64,000 nt of DNA from Kappaphycus alvarezii (GCA_002205965.3 NADL03000506.1:992001-1056000), one strand, 5' to 3'; shown: positions 1 through 13,118, counted from the stretch's first letter. Numbers and translations are program-made. The notes: generated from the letters alone by a model not told the origin.

Positions 1-18
1 ATATTAAACTGAACTATT

Positions 19-66
19 TGAAAATGGTCCCACCTGAAAATGATCCCACTTGAAAATGGGTCTAAT
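19..66. repeat. three tandem 16-nt units
   Basis: Three consecutive copies of a 16-nt unit with core TGAAAATG followed by a GTCCCACC-like tail; the third copy is diverged in its last bases. They lie just before the Tc1-like relic. No inverted partner is visible after that relic, so they are not shown to be its terminal repeat. Confidence 0.55.
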
Positions 67-239
67 TTACGCCGTTTTTAAGAAACTTACAAAAATCATT
101 TTACAGTAGGTCAGAATTATTAAACTCCTGTGCGTTTCCACAGTTCCCGCCAGGTTAATACTTCACAATCTCAAAAAAAGTGCAGGAAGCACCAACCAAG
201 GCGAACGACTTCAGTCCAGCTCATTTCAAAACCAAAATG

Positions 240-1216
240 TCGCCTTAGAATGCTGCTTGAGACGAATTTGACAGAAAAGGAGATTGGCTCAATCTTGGAT
301 CTGCATCGTGAAAAAAAGTGCGACTGAGAATTCGCAAAACTACTCGAAAGCCCAAAGTTCCAAAATTTAAAAAAAGCGGGAAAAATCAGAAGATGAATCA
401 TAGTCTTAAGCTCTTGCTCTTTCGGTATGCTTTAACAATATGAAAGAGCACTATTTCTCTTAAAAATTGTCTCAAAACGGATGTTTCAACGTCCTCTATC
501 TGTCGTGTACTGAAAGTGGAGAGACAATTTGTGCACAAGAAGATGAAGCCAACTTTAGTCTCACTCAGCATCACAAAAATCTTATAAAATTTGCTACAGT
601 GCATGCGATGTTGAGCCCTACAGATTTGCGTAGAGTAATTTTTTTCGGATGACAAGCAGTTCAACGTCTATGGCTCTGATTGTTATGCTTCATATTCTCA
701 CGCATATTTCACTGAAAAGCGAAAATTTGTGAGGTTAGAAGAGGTACGGAAGGATCACATTTTGGCGTTGCTACTCATACTTTGAAAAAAAGTCCTTTAC
801 TGGTAATTAATGGTAACCAAGGCTCTAAAAAGTATACCTAGCAACTGCACGATCATTTATTAGAGTGGGCACCTACTACGCACAGCAAATCATGGAATTT
901 TGAAGAGGTAAATCTCCCTATACATGTATCTCATTATTTTAGAGGGTGATTAAATATCTGAAATGTTGATCTTCTCGACTGCCCTAGCAGAGCACCAGAC
1001 TTGAATCCGATTGAAAATCTTGGGGTACTTCTGGCACTGCGTGTTTATCGCAACGAGCGCCAGTTTGGGGGCATCGAGAAGCTGAAAGAGTCAGTGTTGA
1101 GGGAGTGGGATAATGTTCTTCAAGCGCTCTTTGACCGTATGTAGGGGCGCATACAGTACTAGCGACGCATAGTAGCGATTCCAGCTTCTCAGGGTGTGAA
1201 AGCACAGTATTCAAGG
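240..1216 (+). pseudogene. decayed Tc1/mariner-type transposase
   Basis: A full-length but broken transposase, readable only by changing frame several times. The N-terminal part (about 250-400) carries a helix-turn-helix-like stretch (LTEKEIGSILDLHRE). The middle reads LTQHHKNLIKFATVHA, the usual linker before the catalytic core. FSDDKQFNVYGSD at 642-680 holds the first catalytic Asp, and APDLNPIENL at 992-1021 is the hallmark block just before the third acidic residue of Tc1 enzymes. The 3' end keeps the family pattern VYRNERQFGGIEKLKESV. Stops and frame changes near 650, 780 and 950 make it non-functional. In life it would cut and paste its own DNA at TA sites. No terminal inverted repeats could be placed. 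The family call is firm; the exact ends are not. Confidence 0.8.
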
Positions 1217-2384
1217 TAGCACTGTGCGCATAGTGCTTTTTTAATAAACAGTCTTATATTCTCGATCAGTCCTAAATCAGTTTTTTATAAATTTTGCACG
1301 TGTCCTTTACTATTTTCAAAAATTTTGCATGGATTGAAAGAGCCTTTTAAAAGCTTTTGATATGGCATGTTTGTAGTATCATAGCCCAAAAGGTATGACA
1401 CGTGTAGCACGCAGCAAGGTTGCTGGTCGAATTCTACTGGAAGCTCTACAAGCCGAGATTACAATGTCTGACAGAACTACTGACCGTTGTGCTCGACGGG
1501 TTGGCTTCCCCCTTACTGCGGCAAGAACAAGTGTTTACTTCTTCTATCTGATGGCTGGTGATTCTATTCTTTGATTTGCTCCACTAATCGGTACGCAAGC
1601 CCTTATAAAAACTTTTTATAGCCCCTCTGCACTGTATGTAAAATGCAGTAAAGTGCAGTATATAGTTAAGCCACCATGAAAATTAAATCTAGTGGCTACA
1701 GTAGCATTCTGTACTAGATTAATATCATAAAATATCTTGGTACTCTTGCTGAGCTATCACAGAGGCTGTGCTGTCATAGCAAGCCGTTTGCTTGCTGCGC
1801 TGGCACCATCATGAGCCCTTTTGCTTCACAATGTTTCCCTGGGCATAATTCAATTTGGTGTATTCATGCCTCCTGGGCTTATAATTTTGCCTCGGACTGT
1901 CTTACTTTACTCATGATGTTTCTGGAGTGTACAGTCCTGACTGTTGACATAAGACACCCCCAAAAAGTTCGATGTCTCCATGTTCCCTTTATTTAATCCA
2001 AAAACTCATGGTTCTAATTGACTCAGACGGTCCAAAAACGTAAAAGGCCAATGACAAAGTTTCATTTAATTTGATATGGCAGAAATTAATGGTTTGGTCC
2101 TGAAAAGGGGGGTGACTGATGTCATAAGACAGATAGACCAAACTGTTCATTTATCGCTTTGTACAGCATTCCCTAAGCTGTACACTTACTAACCGACTAT
2201 TTATTTAGTTAAGAACTAAGTGGGTGGTCAACATAAAGGGGGCTGGACGACTGTGCTTATGTTAAATGTTGAATGCTGGGTCTTCTGAACAAAAAATTTA
2301 TCGGGCTGGGCAGACTTCAGGATTGATGTCTGTGAGGGTGCGCTCACCAGCACGCCACTTAAGGAGAGCCACATTGTAAGGGCT
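1217..2384. other. intergenic, no recognisable gene
   Basis: AT-rich sequence with no long frame that I recognise. A 60-codon frame at 1395-1574 (MTRVARSKVAGRILLEA...) has plausible amino-acid composition but no known motif. It could be the start of a small gene or a transposon scrap. Confidence 0.4.
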
Positions 2385-3265
2385 TCAGCAGACGTTCAGA
2401 ACAGCTCTGTCGAATAGTTGACGTGGCTGTCTCTTTACGGCGTCAGGGAGTTCTGCCAATGCGGGGGGCTCGAAGTGGCTGTTGCACCGTTCGGTTTTCC
2501 GTCGAAAATTGCAGTCTCGCGACTGGTCAAAGGGATGGAGAAACTGTGGATGGGGCTCACATTTTTGTGTCCAATTTGATAGTTGCGACAGCGTGTTGAA
2601 TACGTATCGAAGTGCAGTCGATTTAGCCCACAGCGTAAAAGCCAGCAACTCTTGTTTCGATAGCAAAGTCCTAGTCTGCCTTTTTACAGATGGGAGACCC
2701 ATTTGGGCAATAGCTTGCAGAGAGGGAGTGCTGCCGATAAGATAGACATTGCTCATCGTTGCTAAGTGTGGAATCGTTCCGCCGAGGGCATCGAAGGCAA
2801 CGGCTGCACCATGCAGAAAAGTGCGTTCGATTTTCAGAAACGCTCTCTTGCGGTGGGTATAGAGGCGAGTAGAGCTATCGAGAAACCACCCGGGACCATG
2901 CGATTCTTTTGGCGACCAGGAAATTTTTAGACAACTGGCAATGCATGGAATCGGAAGAGAGCACAGGAGCCCTGAAAATCTGGAGATTGAGTCACTGGTG
3001 AGGTTGACGTCGAAGGTGGCTCGCAGGTCTGCAATGGCAGGGGAAACAGTTGACAGCGTCCGTCTGTTTTCGTGCTCATGTTAAGGATGACGTTCGCCGC
3101 GGGGTCAGGGTCAGGGATGAAACCAAATTCTACCTGCACTAGGTGAATGTCATCAACTGCAATTCCATGATCCGTGTACCGCTTTACAGCTCCAAATCGT
3201 GGCGGGAATGGATTTGACGGGCTATGGGATGACCAGGAGCGTCCCGGCAGGATTGCTCTGTTCAT
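2385..3265 (-). other. two unrecognised minus-strand frames
   Basis: Two sizeable minus-strand frames follow one another: 3265-2927 (112 codons) and 2756-2385 (123 codons), separated by stops. Neither shows a motif I can name. Base composition is less AT-rich than the flanks, and the fragment at 3667-4068 next door comes from a non-LTR retroelement. They may be decayed coding sequence of another repeat, or chance. I assign no function. Confidence 0.25.
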
Positions 3266-3666
3266 ATAAAATATAAATGATTTACATCACCGACGCCCGA
3301 CTTCTATTATGATGTGTTTGTTGTATCCGGGATACGACAAGCACATCCTGCGTGGATATGGTGCATCGGCCGTCGGGCAGTACGGGGCTCTTTTCAGATC
3401 GTACTTCAATCACCTCTCGGGTCAGACACGTATCCGGGGGCATGATGGGCTAAGCTAGACCAGGAAGGTGGCTAGCTACGCATGGCGTAAAGCAGGTAGA
3501 AACGTGACCCTGCACCCCGTATGTCCATGAACGCGCTTTGTCAAAGCAGGAAGCTAGCTCTAGATAAAGACGATCCGGATTTCCGTCGTCAGAGGTAGAA
3601 ATGATCGACCTGGTCCTTCTTTACAGTATTTAAATTACGGCCTGGGATCGGTCCACCACGGGGCCT

Positions 3667-4068
3667 GTGAAATGTGGTCTACAATTCTCAGTGGTTTGGG
3701 ATTTGGGACCGAATCGCCGACCGAAATGGAACTGCGATGCACCACAAACTTGTTCGAGACTAGCTAGGGACCTCGACCGAAACCTGGCGAGTCGTACCCT
3801 CAACCTCCCGGGTGGCCCTCGGTGCGACCTCTCTTTCCACTTCCAACACCTTTCTTTCGATTCCGTCGGGGCCCCCTCCGCGGAAGCAGCCCGGTTTCTC
3901 GCTGAACTCTTCCCGGCTACTCCCTGCCGCCGCGACGCCTTCACGGAGGTTGTTCGCTGTCGCACCTACCAACCCTTCAGCGCCGTCATTTGGCCCGCTG
4001 CGGCTGTGGTGATAACTGCTCACGCTCCAGTGCACATGACCAACATGGACCACCGAGTTAGCTCCTAA
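3667..4068 (+). pseudogene. 3' fragment of a non-LTR retrotransposon ORF
   Basis: The C-terminal half aligns by eye with the end of the reverse-transcriptase ORF at 36071-37444. Both have F-x-FQ-x-L-x-FDS-x-GAPS, then a stretch ending in R-x-YQ, and both end in a short APVHM/APLHV block followed by H-x-VSS and the stop codon. About 90 residues are comparable. Everything upstream (the RT, zinc motif and nuclease-like part) is missing or unreadable, as expected for a 5'-truncated copy. The GC-rich composition matches the complete copy and contrasts with the AT-rich surroundings. Confidence 0.65.
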
Positions 4069-6352
4069 CTGTAAGCTCAAAACCTGTTAGTGAGTATTGC
4101 CTGAAAAATTAGCGACCTGAATAAATGACATGTTACGTTAGAACGTAAAGTTTTACTTCATTGGGTATCTATCTTATCAAGGTGACCACATTTTTCATGG
4201 ATTAAAAACACCCCAAATTTCCACCTTTATCAAGTAGAGAGCTACCTACAGAAGTAGAAATCCACCAAAACCAACACGTCGGAAGTCTCTGGTTTTCTAC
4301 ACACTTACGGTACCTTCAAGGTACATGGTTTTAATGACTGGCCCATGGCATGGCAGCGCCACTCCTTATTCAAGAAAAGTTATCAAGCTACTAAGAAATG
4401 CACGAATTCCTTAACAATATTGGACAGCAGAGTGAACAAGAAGGCAGGCGCGAGAGCCCCACTCGCCATACAACCAACAAGTTGAGCAACACTCGAAAGT
4501 CCTGGAACATTCTGTGTTACTTTAACCAAATACCGAATTAATAAGTATGGCTCGTACTCTACGAGCCGTACTCATCGGTTCCGTATTCAAACTGTGTAGA
4601 GACTCGTACAGTACGGGTCTTCCCGCAGTTTACGCACGTCGCCTGGTCATTGCAAATTTCCAGCTATTTCCAAATGGATGACAAGCGCAGGACATACGAC
4701 TGAATTGTGGGACACTACCATTCTTCGCAAGAGATAGATGCGGTGAAGGGGTCTAGCAAATACAGTATTGCGGCCGATCTATGTCTAGATCTCAGATGCA
4801 AGATCTTAACAAGTTCTCACCTGCTCAATCCACGCGAAATGGCCTACGGTATATTGCTGAAAAGTGCCCACAACAAAGAGGATGTCAACCCTAGGATTCT
4901 ATGATCTAGCGTCGTAGAGGAGCTTGCAGAAAGGATGCAAATTGGACAGCAGATCGTAATCTTGATATCAACACACAGCGCTCCTTTAGACCATTTTCTC
5001 TAAATCGTAAACCGAAAACTGTACAGTATCAGAGCGCCCCACAGGAAGCCCGAAAGGACACAAATAGGCGGCCCTCTGGGACGTCTGCAGTTACTGACGA
5101 ACGGTAGAAAGTCCGTAGTAGTGATTACAGTACAGTACATCAGCCCAGTTTGCCTGCGCGCCGAAAATCTCCCATCGTTTCCCTCCAGTCTATGACTTGA
5201 GCAAACACCCTCTCGAGTACTCAACGACTCAAATCGTCGCAAAGATACCAGGAACGAATCGGTATGGTGCGGTGGAATGTTGCAAATAGTACAACAGGCA
5301 TCCTACAATTTACCCTCTGACCTTGTACCCTCGAAGGGTACTCTGCCCGCAATGTAAACCAGATTCTCCATTAACAAAGAGCGTCGGAGATCTTTGAACG
5401 CTACGCAAATCCACAGAATGGTATTGTAGTACAGTATCACATTCGAATAGGAATAAACGGCCGCACAAAACGGAAGCTGTCGTGACTAGTGTGAGGTACA
5501 TATTTGATAGGAAGCTCCACTGGTTGCAAGTGGAAGCAGGACAAGCAGAAGACATGTGGTGTGCACGCTGCGATTCGCACCGCAAACGTCAGATCTCCAC
5601 AATGTGTCATCATCGAAAGCAATGGCCCTGTTATCACACGCAGAGTTTGTCCACCAAAAACCCTCTAGTCTTGTTTTTGTCGCGTCCACTGTCTTTTACA
5701 TATGAAAGTACAAGAGCAGCCTCGGGGACCCGAGTTGGAACACGGGAGACAATGGAGCTTTGGATCATACGTTTTGCCAACGGAGGGCACAGAGAGCATG
5801 TAGTTTGGTTGACGGTACAACAGTTGGGACTGCTTCTTTAATAAAAGCGTATGTTTGTTTGTTGTTTGTTGTTTATGAAGTGTAACGGATGAAAGGGGGA
5901 TATCGGCGGGGCGGGGCGGGGCTGCGTGCGTTGGATATTATGGATCATGAGAAAAACATGACGTGTGTGCGGACGAATTGTGTGCAATGTTCTTGTGCAG
6001 AACAAATGTTTCATAGAATGGGCGGGGACTATTGTTTGAAGTACGGTATGGATTGGATGTGGTTATGTGCAAAATGATGAAAACGAGGTGATGCGGGTGG
6101 CGTTTTATTGGGTATGAATAGCGCGACAAGGTTGATTGTTTGGCGCGGGTAAGGGGGAGGTGCACTATTGGATTGAATTAGGCTAGTTAAACTCGGTTGA
6201 GTGCTGTATGAAGGCAAGACCCATTGTGAGGACAGAACGGCAGAACGGCAGAACAGCAGCCTGCTGTTGACTCTATTTGACGTACTGAATGGAGGGAGGT
6301 ACAGAAAAGATGCTAACAAATTTTGATAGGGTTTCGTAATGAATGTTATTAT

Positions 6353-6390
6353 GCTGTACTGTACTGTACTGTACCGTGCAGTACAGTAGG
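6353..6390. repeat. TACTG/CAGTA palindromic cluster
   Basis: Four TACTG-type units are followed a few bases later by the complementary CAGTACAGTA, so the block can fold on itself. Similar blocks are at 6540-6560, 7427-7490 and 8033-8073. Confidence 0.75.
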
Positions 6391-8032
6391 AAATTAATAA
6401 GGAACGCCCGCCGGTGGTGTTGATAGAGGACTACAATAGCTCCAGAGTAATTTAAAAGGAAGCTCTGATTATGATTTGTTGACGGCGACTGTACTGTATG
6501 GGCAGTACAGAATCGACGATACTGAAATAAATAAAAATTAATACAGTACAGTATAGTACAATAGCATGTAAAGGTACCAGAAAACCCGCTATTGCTACAA
6601 ATGGTGAGCCCTTGATCATAAAATGTTACAGGTGTGTTGTAACCAATGAGGTTAACAACCGCTAGGACCCCTGCTGTTCTCTAAGGGAGTCAACAGTAAA
6701 AATTCCAAGAAATTGAGTGGAGCAAGCGAAGCCGAGACAAAGGTGTCAACCCTTGGGGACCCCAAGTCGACAACATGTGACCACACCCTCTGCTTTCAAT
6801 AAACGACAACAGGTGCGGTTTTCTTCAGAAACCGGCCAAGGTCACATCATCGAGATTGCGTGACGGTCTTGCATGCGTCATGCTCGAGGATTTGGCACGA
6901 AACAATCTGGTCCGCATCTGAACGTTGTTTTCGGAAACGGTAGGGGGCAGTTCACTGGCGAAATTGAGAGCAGGTCCTAAGGGTGGAGGATAAGTGTGCG
7001 TGGTGATTTGGATGCGTAGGTAGTGGGAACCCCCTAAGCCCCAGAACGGATTGGAATTATTGTCGAGGCCCTCGGACGGAAGCTGACGAGAAAGTAAGGG
7101 ACAGTGACAGTCAATCGTAATTTGATAAAGAAGATGAGAGGAATTTGGACAATAAATGTATAAAAATAGCCATGAGAGTCGGGACAGGAAGTGTGCAACT
7201 GGAACAAAGTTGGTAAGGCGCAGTTGGGAAAGGAAGGTAGATTTCAAGGAAACTGGGACCTTATTTCAAGGGCTGGGTGGTGGGCGTTAGGGACAACCTT
7301 TGCTAAGCGGAATAATCCTATGTGGCATGATTTAGATGACCTCATTAAGCCGCTAGCAGGGAAATTTCAGGTATTAGGCGGTTTTCTTGTATTATACAGG
7401 TATAGTCGATACACTGGTTGCATAGACTGTACAGTATTGGTTAGTACAGTGTTGTACAGTACTGTGTGGTACTGTACACCTGCACACTGTACGATGCTAT
7501 ATTGGTGCCCACAGTAAAGTACAAACAAAATGGACTACTGCAGCGGCACAAAGCTACCGTACGGTACAGTATTACTGAAAGGTTAAATCTATGCAGTTAG
7601 CGGCGAGGTCCCTAAAATTTATGCACTTTAAGGAAAAAAAAGAAAGTGTTATACTGATGGTACAATACAAAGCAGGAAAAATAATTTTTTAAAAATTACT
7701 CTGCTGTAAATTGTCCTACTATTGTAACAGCAAAGCGTGTAAACTTGATTGAATGGATGGTATAAATTGAGGCCGTTCAGGCATCCACTTGTTGCTGTGC
7801 AACAAGATGGCACTACAGTGTACAGAGTACAGCATCTTGCATGATACTGTACTAGTGCGCTGTACAGGACACCATGCAATACTGTTAACAAAATTTTAGA
7901 TTCTCTTTGGCTGCAATTTTGAAAACATAATGAGTAAATATCTCCCTCTCTCAACCATGAGACTACATTTCACCGCTGGTCGTGCTGTCTAAATTACATG
8001 CATCACATGATATAGCAGGAGTGTAGAGTTCA

Positions 8033-8073
8033 GTATACTGTACAGTACTGTAAAGTTCGGTACAGTACAGTAT
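8033..8073. repeat. TACTG/CAGTA palindromic cluster
   Basis: Alternating TACAGTACTGTA blocks around a short AAAGTTCGG spacer form a near-perfect inverted repeat built from the same pentamer as at 6353-6390. Confidence 0.7.
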
Positions 8074-9955
8074 AAAAGCAGGTTTTTAGACCACTACATT
8101 GCCGCGCTACCGGCTACGGTGGCAAAAGCGGTGCTACAGCACAATCGTCTGCAAGAGGAACTTTTTGTAGCATGTTTGTACAGTACCGCTGGGCACCACT
8201 TGTTGACTTGGTCCTGGAAGTGATGTTGGAGTCTAGAGAGGGGTGGAGGAATGCCGAGTAGGAGAAATACATTCATTTCTTGTCGTTTGGAAACGCAGAA
8301 AGTAGCATTTGGACCAAGTACAGGGCATCATCTCACTCGTACAAGTTCTGTAATGAATAGTAGGCTAGTTGCAAAACCTGGGCGACCTTGCGCAGAGCAA
8401 ACAGCAGTTACAGCTGTTAGCCACAAAGCGAGACCTATCCTAAAAAATATGCAGAAAATATATGTATTTCATAGTACGTTGTGGTAGTGGGTTTGTGCTT
8501 GGCAAAGATCCATGCAAATTTAGAATTTGACATTTAAATTTGCAGAATTGCTTAGAGGTAGATTTGGGGGAATGCCCTGCGTGTGTCGTCGGGAGGGACT
8601 GAAGGTGAAATAGATACTGCCAAGAGCATTATTGATACTGTAGATGCAGGAATGGGCCAAAACCTTGCCGAACCGAACGGGCTCATTACCATGCTTGTGG
8701 TCCTCTAGATTGTGGGGCATTGGCGATGTCACCGCCACGAATAAATGATGTTGTCCAAATTTTTTTGACCCTCGTCGATTCTCGGTTTAAAATATTTGAC
8801 AAGTTTTTTTTTGTTTTTTTTATTAATGGCACCAAAGGGGCATTGGCAGAGTTTGGATGGTCAACAGGAATTTTGCAACGTGGAAAAGTTTGGGGCTTTG
8901 AGTTGATGTTTCTCTGAAATCGGATTTCTGTCAACACATTAGATTGGACCGCCCGATGCCCAAAGCGTATGATACAGAGGGCACAGTAGAAAAACCAAAA
9001 GGTTTTTTGTAATTAAGTAAAAAAAGATTTAGCCGTTTTCGTCTGCGACCGGTCAGAGCGGCTCTACGGGTTACAGCACTGGCACAATCTGGGATATCGA
9101 AAGTTGGAAAGAGCAAAAACTTGTGTCATCATTACAGGGTGAGTACGAGGGTGCTTAAGTAGAGCCATGGGACAACTTCAGACATTGGCAACCCTGATGC
9201 ACCCTCGTGTGCAGTAGTAAAATTGCAACTGAAGAAGAGAAAATGGAATCGACATGTCCGGGAAGGCTCTGGTTCGGTTGGAGCTGAACGGAGCTTGCAG
9301 TTAATGTACTGCATGACCCAACTAGCGAAAAGCAAAGAGAAAAAGGAAAGCCGAGCTCGAGCTCGACGGCGGAGGAAAGAAAAGTAAAGTAGCGGTAAAA
9401 TGAGGGACAATCGTTGGTTGGCCAATGGGATAAAATTTTCCTGCTGCAATTGCCGTACACCCAACGAGAAGAAGCTCGTTGAAACTTGAAACATTGGGAT
9501 CAAATTTGTCTCTAGTATTGTATAATCTATCAATATTTGACGAATTCAAGTCTGTGTATATGTAATTTTTTTTTTGTAATTTATGTTTGCGATGTAAATC
9601 GGTATTCTGTGAATATTATTCAGCCCCTATTCCGTTCGGGTCGTTTCCGCTTCTGTTTACGCCATTGTCGAGTTTCTACTCCTTTCCACCTGACAAAAAG
9701 AAAAAGGACAAGCTTGCTAACTAAAAACCCATTCCTTCACCTGCAGGCCCTGTTTTTCTCTGTTTTAGAGAACAGCATGTTTCTTCAGCAAGTCCTACAA
9801 GCTCTGTTTCAAATCTTGAACTTTTTTCCAAATTTTTTTAAACTAATACTTTCCCATCGAAACGACTCGATCACAGCGCCTTGTCACAGGAACTGTGTCC
9901 CTCGCAAACTACACAATGCAGCCCAATTTCCAAACTCTGTTTTACAGCACAACAG

Positions 9956-9962
9956 TATAAAA
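9956..9962 (+). promoter_or_regulatory. TATA box of the first membrane-protein gene
   Basis: TATAAAA lies 171 nt upstream of the ATG at 10133, in C/A-rich leader-like sequence that contrasts with the AT-rich DNA before it. The spacing suggests a leader of roughly 140 nt. This is inferred from sequence only. Confidence 0.5.
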
Positions 9963-10132
9963 CCCCATCTACTCAACCACTCTGCGTCCTACCATTTGCA
10001 ACCATACTTCGCAACTGCCGCAATCAACAAACCACAAGGGCGAAAGATCCCAAACCCAACAAACCACCCACTCCGCTCTAAACTCCACATCCCCCGCGCC
10101 CAAATTTACTCGTATCCATCGCACTAATACCA

Positions 10133-11152
10133 ATGGAGACCAAGACTCAGCAGGCCGACATGGAAAACCCAAAGCTAAACGCTCAAAATACTTCCGCGGA
10201 AGGCCCGACAGTGGGACTCTTCAGTACAAATTTCGTCGAGGCGGCCGCGCTTCTAACCATATGGAGTGTCCTGGTCATTAATGAGGGTGCCATCCGAGTC
10301 TTAGCATCCAACCCGGGCGATGGCTTCATGGATGGTCGTCCCCACACTGTTGTTATTTTCCTAGCTGGTGTGGCAGAAGTCGTCTTTGGCATGATTGGTC
10401 TCTTCGTCGGCATGGCCTCGTTTATCTTCAGGTGGTACAACACCACGATCACTTTGATGTCGATGATCGCACAGACGGTTCTCGGCTACTTTGTGTTCAT
10501 CGTATTCGTATTTGTCTTGCCCGGCTTTCAAGCGAGTGACCTGGAAGCATCGAGGTTCCCAGATTTCAGCCTAGGACAAGATAGGTTCTTGATCGCCCTT
10601 GGAGTGCTGACCTCTTTCAACTTTTGCCTGGCCCTCCAAGGCGGGCAATTTGTCTTCTTCTGCCGGCTCATCTGTGCAGCCACTGGAAGAGATTTCTTGA
10701 AGCAAAACTCTGGCAATCGCATGCGTGCTGTGTTTTGGAACGCGAACTTGGGTCTTGCTGGAGTGTGGACGTTAATCACTGGTGCATTGGTCATTGCCAA
10801 TGTTGGGGGTGGTACACTTAATGGTCCGATTCCGTCCCCGCCAAACGTGGTGATATTTCCGGCAATGACACTGATCACAGGTATCGTGTTGATTCTGTTC
10901 GCTTCCCTGGGCATCTTTTTGGCAATCAGTGGACTGGGAATGTCATGGGTGTACTACTTGCTTGGGGGGATGGTTTACTTGCTTTCTTACATGAACTACG
11001 GTGTTGTTCAGCTGGCAGCCGCCCAGGGTGACGGTCGCAACTTAGGAGGTCCAATCGCGTTGCACGGTGGGCTAGTCTACATGGTTGTATTCCTTGGCCC
11101 GTACTTCGTGTACCAGGCGAGCAAGGAACGTGCTACCACAAGTACTGAATGA
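10133..11152 (+). CDS. eight-span membrane protein, copy 1 of a paralogous pair
   Basis: An uninterrupted 339-codon intronless gene. The N-terminal ~30 residues are polar, followed by about eight hydrophobic segments near residues 33-55, 72-99, 104-130, 151-180, 200-222, 240-265, 271-295 and 311-328; the tail is short and charged. No signal peptide is evident. Blocks shared with the gene at 16146 include WSVLV-NEGAIR (segment 1), FRWYNT, GYFVFIVFVFV, LGQ-x-RFLI, CLALQGGQFVFF and FWNANL-x-x-AG. Conservation of polar residues inside the membrane blocks (Asn-Glu-Gly in segment 1, Gln-Gly-Gly-Gln in segment 4) suggests a channel or transporter, but I do not recognise the family. It is not the GPR1/FUN34/YaaH acetate family, since the NPAPLGL motif is absent. 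The start at 10133 is the first ATG; an in-frame ATG at 10160 is an alternative. Confidence 0.9.
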   Translation: METKTQQADMENPKLNAQNTSAEGPTVGLFSTNFVEAAALLTIWSVLVINEGAIRVLASNPGDGFMDGRPHTVVIFLAGVAEVVFGMIGLFVGMASFIFRWYNTTITLMSMIAQTVLGYFVFIVFVFVLPGFQASDLEASRFPDFSLGQDRFLIALGVLTSFNFCLALQGGQFVFFCRLICAATGRDFLKQNSGNRMRAVFWNANLGLAGVWTLITGALVIANVGGGTLNGPIPSPPNVVIFPAMTLITGIVLILFASLGIFLAISGLGMSWVYYLLGGMVYLLSYMNYGVVQLAAAQGDGRNLGGPIALHGGLVYMVVFLGPYFVYQASKERATTSTE

Positions 11153-11447
11153 CTTTTCAAAATATTTTTGTCTAGGTAGCGTGTGGCTCATTAACCTGTG
11201 AAAGGTTGGTAATTAGAGCGCATGTTTGTTATCGGATTGTACATTTTCTTTTGGCTTTCTTGAGCTGTGGGAAGAATTGCGGTGAGGGGTGGTGAGAGGG
11301 GCATGGACTTGGTAAGACAGGAACTAGTGCGACTGGTGTCCCTTGACGATTCCAATGCCGGAGCTGGAGGAGTTGCATAATTCGGTGGTGCACACTCTCC
11401 ATGACCTCGTTGGGTAGCACTGTATTTTGGGGCGTAATATGGTAACG

Positions 11448-11453
11448 AATAAA
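11448..11453 (+). promoter_or_regulatory. possible polyadenylation signal
   Basis: AATAAA lies about 295 nt downstream of the stop codon at 11150-11152, the first such hexamer after the gene. Its use is unproven. Confidence 0.35.
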
Positions 11454-13118
11454 TCACGCGAATTACAAGCAGGTGGAGTCTCTCTTGCTTTACACATTTT
11501 TTAATATGCACTAAACCGCCTCTCTTCCTCAGAAATTCAATAACGTGTCTGCTTATGTTAATATTGTCAAGGTTTTATCTTGACGATTAGGTGTATTGCT
11601 CGCTTGAGATGGCCAATCACAACAGCTAGCCTGAATGTTTACACACTGTGGACATTGCGCTTGTCAGCATGAGTGCGACTTTACAGAAAATGAGGTTTTG
11701 CTGGAACTTTATACACTGCCAAACACGTCTGCCTCATCGATTAGGCTTTGCATTCCAAAGCATGTTTATTCTGTAAGCCATGCGTCGGCGGTGATGGAAA
11801 TAAGCTTTTTGAGTCCATTGCACAGAATTTGAGAGCAAGCAGAGTAGAAATCACGCATTGATTATTTCAATAGTATTAAATGGGCAATTGCCAAAACAAA
11901 TCAGAAATCGGAAGCGTGAGCATTTATTGGCGCGTCCGTTGAATCAACAACTGTGCCCTTTGGAGCAGTAAATTGTAATGTTACAATCAAGCATATTTGG
12001 AGAAAAGTTTTAATACACGCTATGATTGACCAAAAACGATTGTTGAACGGGTTGCTTTAGGAGAAATCTGTCATGTCCTTCGAAAGTTATGGACCCGCTA
12101 CGGGCAGCCCGCCACTTTTGGCCTTTGACAGAATAGAGATGGGCAAAAGAGGTACCTTTATGTACTACCTTCTCTCAAACCAAATATCGGAAAAAAGGTT
12201 TATTTTCAACGATTGTTTGAACAAAAATAGAAAAAATCAAAGATAACAAATGAATTCTTGAGATTGAAGCTCTATAAATCTGCTGCAAGACTTCATATTA
12301 TTTCGTTGATATTCCAAGGGGTTCTAGTAACTACAGTCTGATGACATTGCAACAAAGGCCTCTAATTAACACTCAGATCAACAGGGCGCAGTAGTCTCGC
12401 GAGACAATAGCCTAAAGACCAGATCACGCCTGCTAAACTGCTAAACTCGCAAATTCAAAAGCGGCCCAAAACTACATGCCCAACAAACAAAATCTACACA
12501 TAGCGGAAAGATAAATCCATACCCAAGACCAACCACGGCGGGGAAAAGGAAGCACAGCCTCGAAATGGTCAAACACCATGCGCCGAAACAAAAACCGCGA
12601 ATCACACAAAGCCCCGCCGCCACCACCCCACACACAACGAGCCAGCCAGCTAGCGGTCCTATACAGTCCACATATGCCCAAACATACAAGCATAAACGCC
12701 GCGCCAGGCAAAGCGCGATAATGTCCGTGCACGGCACAAGACAGCGCATGTAAAAAGGTGGCACGATGGTGATGTCGCGGGCGAGTGGGCCGGAGTAGAA
12801 GGGGCGGGGTGTGGGCCGTTGTTTTCGAAGGGGTTGTATTGCCTGCATGGGTTACTGTAGGTATGGCGGTTTCAAAATGTGGCGATCGTGGCGTGTAGCG
12901 CGGGTGGTTGGTGGTGTCGTTTCTCAGGAGTTTTTGGTACTGTAGTATGGATGGGGGCAGGTGTGATGCAGGGTATGGAGATAGGGTCCACGTGGACGTG
13001 CTTTGTTTTGCGGGTGTGTTGGCAATGGAGAGAGGAATGATGTTTGGATTTTATAGTAGTGGTAGGACTGGGTGTGGTTGTGGTACGTGTGGAAGGGGCG
13101 TGAGTGGTGATTGTTAGT

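Larger units (their letters stand above)
4069..9955. other. long intergenic region with dispersed palindromic repeats
   Basis: About 5.9 kb without a coding sequence I can support. Frames on both strands are short, conflict with one another and have low-complexity composition. What stands out is the repeated occurrence of TACTG/CAGTA pentamer clusters, listed separately, and T-rich tracts near 8800 and 9565. Small unrecognised genes cannot be excluded. Confidence 0.5.

Noticed and set aside
6353..6390. Telomere-like or CRISPR-like array from TACTG repeats
   Set aside because: Units are five bases, lack regular spacers and occur in short dispersed clusters.
9537..10127. 196-codon plus-strand frame directly upstream of the first membrane gene
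   Set aside because: It spans the TATA box and leader of that gene, has a Pro/Asn/His-rich low-complexity end and no motif; probably promoter and leader sequence that happens to be open.
10133..11152. GPR1/FUN34/YaaH acetate transporter
   Set aside because: The protein is hydrophobic with several spans but lacks the NPAPLGL signature and the family's six-span length.
12441..12848. 135-codon minus-strand frame rich in Cys, Leu and aromatic residues
   Set aside because: It mirrors the A/C-rich plus strand; composition is explained by strand skew, and there is no motif or conserved partner.
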